In this document: positions 1 through 6,206 of the stretch, piece after piece | Layout of the letters: each line of letters opens with the position of its first letter | Numbering within the stretch: position 1 is the first letter of the stretch | DNA from: an uncultured Porphyromonadaceae bacterium | GTDB taxonomy: Bacteria > Bacteroidota > Bacteroidia > Bacteroidales > Muribaculaceae | Assembly (NCBI GenBank): GCA_902462525.1 | Contig: CABQCA010000079.1 | Coordinates: 1 to 10,229 of the forward strand | Reading direction: 5' to 3' | Length of the DNA stretch: 10,229 nucleotides | Notes under the pieces: generated by a model | What the model was told of the DNA's origin: nothing | The model's database searches: none | The model's input: only the letters and a program-made list of their open reading frames with translations | Program-made: the position numbers and the translations under genes

Positions 1-95
1 ACGGCTATGATTACCAGAGTGGAACCAAGAGCCAGTGCCGCAAAGCACCGGGCGAACCAACCGGAATCGAAAAATGCCTGCAGGGCTTCTGCCAT
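1..95 (-). CDS. Unidentified membrane protein, N-terminal fragment
   Basis: Only the first 31 complete codons are in the window; the gene runs off the left edge. The start is the ATG at 95-93, the only start codon after an in-frame TAG at 116-114. The visible residues begin MAEALQAFF and then turn hydrophobic (from about residue 17: CFAALALGSTLVIIAV), which reads as a first membrane segment or uncleaved signal anchor. It lies 60 bases downstream of the pRiA4b ORF-3-like gene on the same strand and could be cotranscribed with it. A short purine-rich AGGAAG sits 14 bases upstream, far for a ribosome binding site, and is better spaced for a two-codon ATG-AAT-TAA whose stop overlaps this start. 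Too little is visible to name a family. Confidence 0.5.
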   Translation of the reverse strand, partial: MAEALQAFFDSGWFARCFAALALGSTLVIIA

Positions 96-155
96 TAATT
101 CATGATATGCTTCCTACGCTTTTTGAAAAATACGTAATTTCGGATTGACGATTGA

Positions 156-710
156 TTAATTGTCGAAGGTCATTTCATCGAAGCCTTCGGCATCAAATTC
201 ATCTTCGTTATAGCCTTGGTCTCCGTAGAAATCTTCGTCAAGGTCGGTGGCTGCCAATGCCGCTGCGGCACGGGCGTCGGCTTTGGCGTCGAATTCATCA
301 AGGTCGATGAATTCGCGGGGCGCCTGACCGAGCGAAAGAGAGCATACGGGGTCTTTGAGCGAGCGACCGGTCTGAATTTCTTTCATTTCTATGAAGAAAG
401 CGCGATCGGTCATGTAGTCAAATACATAAAGCAGTTTTTGGCCTTCGTCGTCGATGAAGTCGCTGAGAACACTTTCCTCCATCAGCCAAACGTCCTGGTC
501 GGCGTCGCTGCCCATGTCCTCATAAGTGATTTCCTTTTCTTTTTCCCAGTTGCGGTCACAGAGGAAAAACGAACTCATCTGACCTTTGTCGTAGCCTACG
601 GATTCGCATATGGCATTTTTGAGGTCAAGGAAAGTTGACGTTGCGTCGATTATTATTTCACGCTTGAAGTTATCGACTTCATCGGAAACAATTCGGAAAG
701 TAAATATCAT
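156..710 (-). CDS. pRiA4b ORF-3-like (IS1096 TnpR-like passenger) family protein
   Basis: A 184-residue soluble protein without signal peptide or membrane segment. Its N-terminal two thirds resemble the plasmid pRiA4b ORF-3 family (PF07929): a strand-rich start (MIFTFRIV), then a segment like the family's 'D...F.DLK.AI..S.GY' region at about residues 22-40, an SFFLCD motif at 47-52, and KLLYVFDY at 92-99 where the family usually has a YxYDFGD motif. The glycine and the second half of that motif are not obvious, so this is a divergent member. From about residue 134 to the end the chain is very acidic and low in complexity (many D, E, F, with an alanine-rich stretch at 146-154), probably disordered. 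The biochemical role of the family is unknown; despite the name there is no sign of a mobile element here. It starts 148 bases after dnaA on the same strand, separated by a terminator-like hairpin. No convincing Shine-Dalgarno site precedes the ATG. Confidence 0.75.
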   Translation of the reverse strand: MIFTFRIVSDEVDNFKREIIIDATSTFLDLKNAICESVGYDKGQMSSFFLCDRNWEKEKEITYEDMGSDADQDVWLMEESVLSDFIDDEGQKLLYVFDYMTDRAFFIEMKEIQTGRSLKDPVCSLSLGQAPREFIDLDEFDAKADARAAAALAATDLDEDFYGDQGYNEDEFDAEGFDEMTFDN

Positions 711-779
711 TTCGGTAGTGTGTTCAATTAGTTAGGTAGATTTATATCGCGAATTTAATAACAATAAATCTAATAATGC

Positions 780-810
780 AAAAAAAAGCGCTTTTTTTTA
801 AGCACTTTTT
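780..810 (-). terminator. Intrinsic terminator behind dnaA
   Basis: Read on the minus strand, AAAAAGTGC (810-802) pairs with GCGCTTTTT (791-783), with one G-U pair and a 10-base A-rich loop, and is followed by further T residues to 780. The core 780-799 is also a perfect palindrome, A8-GCGC-T8. It lies 49 bases beyond the dnaA stop and ahead of the next same-strand gene, as expected for a factor-independent terminator. The stem is AT-rich, so efficiency is uncertain. Confidence 0.55.
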
Positions 811-858
811 GTTGTCTGCAGAGCAAGGTCTTGGAATTTAGCAGTTTGTACTGTATGG

Positions 859-2247
859 TTAGCCGGCGGTTATAGAAGCTTCGATGGCTTCTATATCGGT
901 GGCCAGTTTCTTTTCGGTGGCCAGACGATCTTCGATATTCTGGCAAGCGTAGATGACAGTCGAATGTGTACGGTCGATTTTGTGGCCGATGGCTGTAAGA
1001 GGCATCTGACCGATTTTTTTTGCAAGATACATCACAATCTGGCGGGCATCAGACACTTCGCGTTTACGGCTTTTGGTGAAAAGCAGGTCGGAACTTATGT
1101 TGTAGTGAGAGGCTACAGCCTCGGTAATCATTTCGAAGTTTACCTGACGGCGTTTGATTTTGATGGCATTAGCCATAACCCGGCGTGCCAAATCGATGGA
1201 GATGTTGCATTTGAGCACCATCGAGTGGGCGAGCAGCGATGCTACTATGCCCTCGAGTTCGCGGACGCTGGAGGTGACGTTGGTAGCAATGAAGTCTGCC
1301 ACGTCCGACGACAGCGACAATCCGTCCTGTTCGGTTTTGAGTTTAAGTACATCGCGTCGAAGACTCAGATCGGGACGTTCGAGTTCCACCTGCATACCCC
1401 ATTTGAACCGACTGAGGAGTCGTGCTTCGAAACCTTCCATTTCCGATGGCGCGCAATCACTCGACATGATTATCTGGCGGTCGTGCTGGTGGAGATGGTT
1501 GAAGATATGAAAGAAAGTGTTTTGTGTGCCCGGCAGGCTTTTGAGGTCCTGAATATCATCGATAATCAGGCAGTCGATGCTCTGATAGAAGTGGAAAAAA
1601 CTATTTATATTCTTGGCGGCGGCAGCTGTGTACTGGCTTTGGAAGAGCCGGGCTGTCACATACAGAACACGTGCGTGGGGGTTGCGTTCCTTTATGCGGA
1701 TACCGATGGCTTGAATGAGATGTGTTTTGCCGACACCCGACGGCCCGAAGACAAACAGAGGATTGAATGTCTTCAGCGAGGGATTGTCGCCGATTGCCAT
1801 ACCGATGGAGCGAGCAATTTTGTTGCTGTCGCCTGCGCAGTAGTTGTCGAACGTATAGCGGGGATTGAGCTGCGGGTCGAAATCGCTTGAATCCGGTTGC
1901 TTGAAGGGATTGGCCGGCTGAACTTTGCTCTGAGCCAGTATCGTAGGCGACTGGCCTGCGCTTTTCTGTTCTACGGTAGTCGACGGGTCGTCTTTAACGA
2001 TACGGTAGCGGTAGAAAAGCTGCACATTGTTGCCGTATACTTTGCAAATGCCGGCACGGATCACACCTTGAAAGCGTTCTTGAAGCTGATCGACAAAAAA
2101 CGATGACTCGGCCATCAATATCAGTCGCCCCGCGTCATAACTTACCGAAGTTATGTCGCGGAACCAGATATTGTATTGCTGGGGGCTGATGTTGTCTTTG
2201 ATAAATTCACAGCACTTTGCCCAAAGTTCTTGGTGAGTCAGTTCCAT
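859..2247 (-). CDS. dnaA: Chromosomal replication initiator protein DnaA
   Basis: DnaA is the AAA+ ATPase that binds DnaA boxes, melts the origin and loads the replicative helicase. The 462-residue length is normal for the family. Domain I is at about residues 1-85, with the WAKCCEFIKDNISPQQYNIWF helicase/dimerisation pattern. A variable linker follows to about 125. The AAA+ domain carries Walker A GPSGVGKTH at 168-176, Walker B LIIDDIQ at 227-233, sensor 1 around SSD 262-264, the RLLSRF arginine-finger box at 276-281, and sensor 2 SVRELEG at 327-333. The C-terminal DNA-binding domain has the DnaA signature DRTHSTV at 425-431. The ATG start gives the expected MELTHQELWAKC opening. No dnaN, recF or gyrB lies alongside, so position alone does not mark an origin. 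No consensus DnaA box (TTATNCACA) is evident upstream. Transcription probably starts from the TTG-N20-GAATTTTG element 24 bases upstream. Confidence 0.98.
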   Translation of the reverse strand: MELTHQELWAKCCEFIKDNISPQQYNIWFRDITSVSYDAGRLILMAESSFFVDQLQERFQGVIRAGICKVYGNNVQLFYRYRIVKDDPSTTVEQKSAGQSPTILAQSKVQPANPFKQPDSSDFDPQLNPRYTFDNYCAGDSNKIARSIGMAIGDNPSLKTFNPLFVFGPSGVGKTHLIQAIGIRIKERNPHARVLYVTARLFQSQYTAAAAKNINSFFHFYQSIDCLIIDDIQDLKSLPGTQNTFFHIFNHLHQHDRQIIMSSDCAPSEMEGFEARLLSRFKWGMQVELERPDLSLRRDVLKLKTEQDGLSLSSDVADFIATNVTSSVRELEGIVASLLAHSMVLKCNISIDLARRVMANAIKIKRRQVNFEMITEAVASHYNISSDLLFTKSRKREVSDARQIVMYLAKKIGQMPLTAIGHKIDRTHSTVIYACQNIEDRLATEKKLATDIEAIEASITAG

Positions 2248-2271
2248 TGATAATGTGCGATTTTGCGATTA

Positions 2272-2302
2272 CAAAATTCCGATAAAAAAAGTTGAAAAAC
2301 AA
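2272..2302 (-). promoter_or_regulatory. Candidate dnaA promoter (Bacteroidetes type)
   Basis: On the minus strand TTG (2302-2300) is followed after 20 bases by GAATTTTG (2279-2272), one mismatch from the Bacteroidetes -7 consensus TAnnTTTG. It ends 24 bases before the dnaA ATG. The -33 TTG sits inside a small inverted repeat, AGTTG-AAAAA-CAACT (2290-2304), which could be chance or an operator. No start-site data, so this is a pattern match only. Confidence 0.35.
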
Positions 2303-2314
2303 CTCTAAAATAAT

Positions 2315-2612
2315 TTGGAAAAATCGAAACAGTTGCAAAGTGGCCAGATTCAGCAATTTAGAACGACACTCGCCTTCGCAATGGTAACTGTGGCCTGTTT
2401 TTTGATTATATCAATGAACAATAGCGATTTATGATTTCGGGCTCTCAAAAGTGCCTTATCCGGGATATTTCTTTATTGCGGCAATGTTGTCTATAGGTTA
2501 TTCTGTATATAACTATGTGCTATGGAGAGCGTTGTTTAATAATGAAAAAACAGAAATTCAGCACAACCGAAGCCCTTTCAGGATATCGGTTGTGCTGTGT
2601 ATGCGTTGCTGA
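2315..2612 (+). pseudogene. Possible frameshifted small membrane-protein gene
   Basis: Two plus-strand open frames abut in the gap between dnaA and the MCE gene. Frame A runs from a TTG at 2315 to TGA at 2432-2434. It would encode a charged, glutamine-rich start (EKSKQLQSGQIQQFR) followed by a clean hydrophobic helix (TLAFAMVTVACFLIISM). Frame B opens after a TGA at 2415-2417 and runs to TGA at 2610-2612. It encodes YDFGLSKVPYPGYFF followed by a second hydrophobic helix (about FFIAAMLSIGYSVYNYVLW) and a basic tail. Joining the frames between 2418 and 2431 gives a plausible protein of about 95-100 residues with two membrane spans. That would fit a decayed gene or a one-base sequence error. There is no ATG at the front (ATG at 2381 is inside the first helix) and no recognised homologue, and the end overlaps the terminator hairpin of the opposite strand, so chance open frames remain possible. 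Confidence 0.25.
2541..2597 (-). terminator. Intrinsic terminator of the amidase-MCE operon
   Basis: A perfect 12-base inverted repeat, CAGCACAACCGA (2559-2570) and TCGGTTGTGCTG (2586-2597), with a 15-base loop. On the minus strand the stem is followed by AATTTCTGTTTTTTC (2558 down to 2544). It lies about 90 bases beyond the MCE gene stop, in the right orientation to end that operon before dnaA. Confidence 0.8.
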
Positions 2613-2684
2613 TCTCGTCCGGTTTTATCTGTAATTGACTTCAGCGTTTTTTTTGAGCTATTTAGAATCTTTCCAAACAAGCTG

Positions 2685-3611
2685 TCAGAACACCTTTATG
2701 TTGATATACCGTTTTGGGTTTTTCTTCATATCGGTGAAAAGCGAGTCGAGCGAAGTGATGGTAGAATTGATGTTATTGTACAGTTCGGGGTCGTTGGTGA
2801 GCTTGCCTATAGAGGAGTCTGGATTATTGAGGCTTTCAGAAAGCTGACGCAGGTTCGTCATCGTAGCCTGAATTTCTGCGGCAATGCTGTCGACGGGTAC
2901 CGTGCGGAGACGGCCGCTCACTTGGGTAAGGTCGCCGGTGATTGTATCGACGTTGTTGGTAATGCTGTGGATATTTCCGGCAATGGGACGAAGTTCGGCA
3001 GTGACGGCGTTGAGCGAGCGCATGGTGGCGTGTAGTTCGGTGGTGATGGCGTCGAGTCGTGTAATGCTCTCGTGAAGTGCCGGATTTCCTGTCAGAGTGT
3101 TGAGATTGGTGAGCAGCGAATCAATTTTAGGCATTATCGAGCTGACTGCCGGCAATATGTTCTCAGATATTCCTGCCATCATGCCGGCCTTGACACTGCC
3201 GGGAATGGTGTCGCCTACGCTGTAGAACGATGAGCGGTCGGTTCCCAGATCGAGCGTTATCGATGCTGTGCCAAGAAGGTCGGCTCCAACATAGGCCTGT
3301 GTGCCCTGCGGCAATTTTAGCGATTTGTCGAGACTTATTTCCACTACTACATTGCCGGGATTTTCGAAGTCGTAATTGATGCTTCGGACAATGCCAACTT
3401 TGAAGCCGTTGAGTGTCACGGGTGCCGACTGTGCCAGACCTTCCACATTATTATATACAGAATAGTAGTAGTTCGAGGCTTTAAAAATGTTGATGCCTTT
3501 CAGATAATTAATTCCGAAGAAAAGAATCAGCATTGCAACGATTACAAGCAAACCGATGAGCACTTCTTTGCGTAATATTGATTTCATTTCTGATGTATTG
3601 TTTTCAAGCAT
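2685..3611 (-). CDS. MlaD-family MCE protein (lipid transport substrate-binding component)
   Basis: MCE proteins are membrane-anchored periplasmic components of ABC-type lipid transporters (Mla/Mce systems) that move phospholipids or other hydrophobic molecules between envelope membranes. This 308-residue protein has a short cytoplasmic start, one membrane anchor (about residues 17-34), and a single MCE domain at about 47-123 with the characteristic NGFKVGIVRSI segment (68-78) and the YVGADLLGTASITLDLG closing strands. A long, mostly helical region with many N, S, T and L residues follows (about 145-295), as in MlaD-type proteins that build a helical barrel or needle. The start ATG at 3611 lies two bases after the amidase stop, so the genes are surely cotranscribed; an internal ATG at residue 9 is an alternative start. 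No permease or ATPase partner (MlaE/MlaF type) is in the window, so these must be encoded elsewhere if it works in a full transporter. The substrate is unknown. Confidence 0.88.
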   Translation of the reverse strand: MLENNTSEMKSILRKEVLIGLLVIVAMLILFFGINYLKGINIFKASNYYYSVYNNVEGLAQSAPVTLNGFKVGIVRSINYDFENPGNVVVEISLDKSLKLPQGTQAYVGADLLGTASITLDLGTDRSSFYSVGDTIPGSVKAGMMAGISENILPAVSSIMPKIDSLLTNLNTLTGNPALHESITRLDAITTELHATMRSLNAVTAELRPIAGNIHSITNNVDTITGDLTQVSGRLRTVPVDSIAAEIQATMTNLRQLSESLNNPDSSIGKLTNDPELYNNINSTITSLDSLFTDMKKNPKRYINIKVF

Positions 3612-3613
3612 TA

Positions 3614-4432
3614 TTAGTTATGTGTTTTAAATTTTGTCCTGTAGGACAAGATCGCCTCACTGATGGCTTTCGCGCATTTAGTGCGGCCGCTTTCGGAAGC
3701 GAGGAAGCGCTCTGCGGCAGGATTGCAGATGAAGTCGAGTTCAACCAGAACCGAAGGCATCTTTGTAGCCCATAGCACAAGAAAGCCGGCCTGAAGGACA
3801 CCTTTGTCGGCACGGCCGGCATCGGCGACGAGGCGTTGCTGAATCATTGAAGCGGCTTCGATGCTTTGCGCCATATGCCGGTTTTGGTCGAGTTCGAAAA
3901 TGATATACGATTCGCTCGATGAAGGGTCGAAACCCTGATATGTCTGTGTGTAGTCTTCTTCCAGTTCGATGACACCGTTTTCGCGCATGGCCACTGCCAG
4001 ATTGGCCTCGCTCTTGTGAAGGCCAACGGTGTACACCGAGGCCCCGTGTACATTCTGACGTCCGCGGCTTTTGGCTGCTACTGAATTTACATGGATGCTT
4101 ACAAATAGGTCGGCATTGGCGTCGTTGGCTATCGAGGCTCTTTCGCCGAGAGGTATGAAAGTATCGTCTTTGCGTGTGAGCAGGGTAGCGACAGAGTCGG
4201 CCGGAAGTTTGCCAAGCAGAGCCTGAACTTTCTTTGCCACATCAAGGACTATAGTTTTCTCGTTGGCCAGCTTGCCGCGACAACCGTAATCTTTACCGCC
4301 ATGGCCGGCATCGATAACGACAGTAAAAGGCTTGTCGGCAGCTGTTTCGCTTTCTGCGGTGGCGCAGAAAGCGGCTGCCGGCAGCACGCCGAGCATGGTT
4401 GCTCCTATGATATATCGGGCCAATGAAGTCAT
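3614..4432 (-). CDS. N-acetylmuramoyl-L-alanine amidase (Amidase_3), secreted
   Basis: A zinc-dependent amidase of the AmiABC/CwlM type that cuts the bond between N-acetylmuramic acid and the L-alanine of the peptidoglycan stem, acting in the periplasm during wall remodelling and cell separation. The 272 residues begin with a signal peptide (about 1-24: basic start, hydrophobic core, cleavage near AFCA). The Amidase_3 domain fills the rest. Its zinc ligands are His44 in DAGHGG, Glu58 in NEKT and His114 in SIHVNS, and the catalytic glutamate is Glu231 in VLVELDFICN. Family members usually read VELGF(I/L)(S/T)N there, so Asp233 in place of glycine is unusual. There is an insertion with YTQTYQGFDPSSSESYIIF (161-179), common in Bacteroidetes members. 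No SPOR, LysM or AMIN domain is attached. It is the first gene of an operon with the MCE protein. A TAATTTTG element ends only 7 bases before the ATG, so the mRNA may be nearly leaderless. Confidence 0.93.
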   Translation of the reverse strand: MTSLARYIIGATMLGVLPAAAFCATAESETAADKPFTVVIDAGHGGKDYGCRGKLANEKTIVLDVAKKVQALLGKLPADSVATLLTRKDDTFIPLGERASIANDANADLFVSIHVNSVAAKSRGRQNVHGASVYTVGLHKSEANLAVAMRENGVIELEEDYTQTYQGFDPSSSESYIIFELDQNRHMAQSIEAASMIQQRLVADAGRADKGVLQAGFLVLWATKMPSVLVELDFICNPAAERFLASESGRTKCAKAISEAILSYRTKFKTHN

Positions 4433-4439
4433 TTGCTTG

Positions 4440-4447
4440 CAAAATTA
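4440..4447 (-). promoter_or_regulatory. Candidate -7 element of the amidase-MCE operon
   Basis: On the minus strand TAATTTTG (4447-4440) matches TAnnTTTG exactly, ending 7 bases before the amidase ATG at 4432. No clear TTG lies about 19-21 bases upstream, so the -33 half is missing or weak. If used, transcription would start at or within a base or two of the start codon. Confidence 0.35.
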
Positions 4448-4523
4448 CTACTTTTTTCGTCCATTTCATTTGTCGGAAAGTCGAAAAAACACGCTTATTA
4501 TTCAATTTTCTTGTTTTATATGC

Positions 4524-4531
4524 TATCTTTG
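4524..4531 (+). promoter_or_regulatory. -7 promoter element of the GldB-like operon
   Basis: TATCTTTG is a perfect match to the Bacteroidetes -7 consensus TAnnTTTG, 25 bases before the ATG of the lipoprotein gene, predicting a short leader of about 20 bases. The -33 region has no clear TTTG at the usual distance; a TTG at 4511-4513 is too close. It shares a 124-base divergent intergenic region with the amidase promoter. Confidence 0.55.
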
Positions 4532-4556
4532 TCCCGTATTTGATTGTTAAGTTTGT

Positions 4557-5525
4557 ATGAAAACGTATGCGATAATGCTTTTGGCCGTTGCTGTAACTCT
4601 GAATTCCTGTTCAGATTCAGCTCCGGCCTCCCGGGAGGTGAATGTAGTTCCGCTCTACGATGAAATTAGTCGTTTCAACGACTTAGACAGTGCATCCCGG
4701 CAGGCTTTTATGAATGCTGATTCTGCCGAACTGTCGGCATTCATGTCGGTGGTTTCTGGCGAACCCGTGACGCAGGAAACCGTGGGCTCCTGGGCTGCGT
4801 CGCAGGCTGTGGCGGTTTTTACGCCCATGGTCGATTCGGTCTTCCGGCCCGGTGCCACCGGCAAGTACATAGGTGAGATTCTCGGCCGTGCCGATGCCGC
4901 GGGCCTTGAAATGCCGGAACGACGCTATGCCGAGGTTGTGTATGGCCGTCCTGAGTCGATTCTTTTTGTCGATTCTGTCATGCTGATAGCAATGAACCAT
5001 TATCTTGGCAGCGACTGTGATGCATATTCACATCTGCCACAGTACATGCGTTTTGCAAAGTCGCCCCGGATGCTTCCTTTTGATATAGCCGAAGCAATGG
5101 CTGCGACATCATATCCTTACCGCCATACCGCTAATTCAACGGTCCTTAGCCGGCTCCTTTATGAAGGGGCTCTCGCGAATGTGAAAATTGAACTTACCGG
5201 CGATGATGATGTCGCTCAAGCACTCGGTTACACAGATGAACAGTATCGATGGCTGGTGCAAAATGAGAAAACCCTATGGCGCGAACTGACTGCAAAAGGA
5301 ATGCTATTCGATACTTCTGATTCGATGGCATCGAAACTCGTCGATCCGGCACCATCGGTCGGCGACCTCGAAGGTGCTCCGGGCCGCGCCGGTCGATTTA
5401 TAGGCTTTAGAATGGTAAAGGCATACATAGCCGGAAACAAGGACAAAAGTAGGCTTGCGTTCCTTATGTCTCCTGATTTTTACGATGATTCGTCGGTTTT
5501 GAGTGCCATATCCTACAACCCGTGA
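4557..5525 (+). CDS. GldB-like lipoprotein
   Basis: A 322-residue lipoprotein resembling GldB, a lipoprotein needed for gliding and type IX secretion in Flavobacterium whose relatives also occur in non-gliding Bacteroidales, where the role is unclear. The N-terminus is a lipoprotein signal peptide with lipobox LNSC, so Cys18 is the likely lipidated residue; the next residues (SDSAP) have no strong surface-export signal. Family-like segments are NHYLGSDCDAYSHLPQYMR (147-165), YEGALANVK (202-210), LGYTDEQYRWLVQNEKTLW (223-241) and DPAPSVGDLEGAPGRAGRFIGF (263-284), matching the usual 'NxYLG', 'GYt.eQ..W...nE..lW' and 'PGr.G.w.Gw.iV..Y' pattern. Length fits the family. No other gld or por genes are in the window, so gliding cannot be inferred. 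It is followed 34 bases later by the thioredoxin-fold gene, probably in one operon, driven by the TATCTTTG element 25 bases upstream. Confidence 0.8.
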   Translation: MKTYAIMLLAVAVTLNSCSDSAPASREVNVVPLYDEISRFNDLDSASRQAFMNADSAELSAFMSVVSGEPVTQETVGSWAASQAVAVFTPMVDSVFRPGATGKYIGEILGRADAAGLEMPERRYAEVVYGRPESILFVDSVMLIAMNHYLGSDCDAYSHLPQYMRFAKSPRMLPFDIAEAMAATSYPYRHTANSTVLSRLLYEGALANVKIELTGDDDVAQALGYTDEQYRWLVQNEKTLWRELTAKGMLFDTSDSMASKLVDPAPSVGDLEGAPGRAGRFIGFRMVKAYIAGNKDKSRLAFLMSPDFYDDSSVLSAISYNP

Positions 5526-5559
5526 GCATTGTTCTTTGTTATATTCCCGAAAGGAATAT

Positions 5560-6051
5560 ATGACAATGAAACATACTCTTATTCTTGCAGCCATCAGCAT
5601 TGGACTCATAGTCTGTGCGGTCGGCTACAGCGATTCAAAATATCAGACAGCTCTGGGCCGTAAGGCTCCGGATTTCTATGTCGAGAATAATGTCGACACT
5701 ATTACGCCTCTGTCGCTGAAAGGTGAGTACACTCTTGTTAACTTCTGGTCATCGACCGATGCTCCCTCGCGTAAGGCCGCTAATGAGTACACAGCATGGT
5801 TCCGTCGGCATCCAAATGCTCATGTACGTCTGGTATCGGTTAATTTTGATAAAAACGAAGCTCTTTTTAACGAAATTATGCGCAATGACAGCCTTGATCC
5901 GACGTGGCAGTTCCATGTATCGGGAGATACGGCCCGCGCGATAGCCGACAATTACGGACTTGAAGACAGCTACGGTTCGCTTCTGATAAGTCCCGAAGGT
6001 AAGATAATCGCGCATAACCCTGAGCCGGCGTCGCTTGTCGCTTTGAAATAG
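5560..6051 (+). CDS. TlpA-like thioredoxin-fold protein lacking the CxxC motif
   Basis: A 163-residue protein with an N-terminal hydrophobic signal or anchor (about residues 5-22) and a TlpA/AhpC-TSA-type thioredoxin fold: GRKAPDFYVEN (33-43), LKGEYTLVNFW (53-63), VRLVSVNFD (89-97) and ISPEGKII (143-150). In active TlpA proteins NFW is followed by A-S-W-C-x-x-C-R. Here the line is NFWSSTDAPSR, so both active-site cysteines are replaced (Asp67 and Ser70), and the conserved cis-proline before the LI strand is also gone (Tyr138 by alignment). The only cysteine is Cys19 in the signal region, so the protein cannot be a classical thiol oxidoreductase. It may be a binding or structural relative. The start at 5560 was chosen because AAAGGA ends 4 bases upstream; ATG 5566 is an alternative, and the open frame reaches back to 5503, overlapping the previous gene. 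Probably cotranscribed with the GldB-like gene. Confidence 0.8.
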   Translation: MTMKHTLILAAISIGLIVCAVGYSDSKYQTALGRKAPDFYVENNVDTITPLSLKGEYTLVNFWSSTDAPSRKAANEYTAWFRRHPNAHVRLVSVNFDKNEALFNEIMRNDSLDPTWQFHVSGDTARAIADNYGLEDSYGSLLISPEGKIIAHNPEPASLVALK

Positions 6052-6052
6052 A

Positions 6053-6071
6053 AAAAATGTTCTTCATTTTT
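6053..6071 (+). terminator. Weak terminator-like hairpin
   Basis: AAAAATG (6053-6059) and CATTTTT (6065-6071) form a 7-base AT-rich stem with a 5-base loop, directly after the stop of the thioredoxin-fold gene. The run of T is in the stem and no T tract follows (GCTGCGCC), so it is a weak candidate at best. Confidence 0.3.
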
Positions 6072-6103
6072 GCTGCGCCGGATAATCTTTGCAAAGTTAT
6101 TAT

Positions 6104-6134
6104 TTTGAAAAAATGATAATGTTCATTAATTTTG
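6104..6134 (+). promoter_or_regulatory. Strong Bacteroidetes-type promoter for the NagB/PIG-L gene
   Basis: TTTG (6104-6107), a 19-base spacer and TAATTTTG (6127-6134) match the -33 TTTG / -7 TAnnTTTG consensus at every defined position with the usual spacing. The predicted start of transcription is near 6140-6142, giving a leader of about 65 bases. Confidence 0.75.
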
Positions 6135-6140
6135 CAATAC

Positions 6141-6160
6141 AATTCCATTGTGGAATTTTT
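6141..6160 (+). promoter_or_regulatory. Hairpin or operator at the predicted transcription start
   Basis: AATTCCA (6141-6147), loop TTG, TGGAATT (6151-6157): a perfect 7-base stem with a 3-base loop, followed by TTT. It begins at the predicted +1 of the NagB/PIG-L transcript. It could be a 5'-terminal stabilising stem-loop, an attenuator-like hairpin, or a palindromic operator for a repressor. The sequence alone does not decide. Confidence 0.4.
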
Positions 6161-6206
6161 CAGATGATAACAGACATAACTTATCAAATCATAAAACAAC
6201 CTTATC

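Noticed and set aside
156..710. Mobile element suggested by the pRiA4b ORF-3/IS1096 TnpR-like family name
   Set aside because: No transposase, terminal inverted repeats or target duplication around it; the family name is historical and the gene is common on chromosomes.
964..1890. 308-codon plus-strand open frame inside dnaA
   Set aside because: It lies wholly opposite a well-conserved dnaA and its translation resembles no protein family; it is a product of codon bias.
2248..2684. Chromosomal origin next to dnaA
   Set aside because: No DnaA box cluster (TTATNCACA) could be found on either strand, no clear unwinding element, and no dnaN, gyrB or recF nearby. GC-skew over the full chromosome would decide.
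6087..6096. CTTTGCAAAG palindrome with a near-match to a -7 element (AATCTTTG)
   Set aside because: Only 10 bases, the -7 match is imperfect and lacks a -33 partner, and a much better promoter lies 40 bases downstream.
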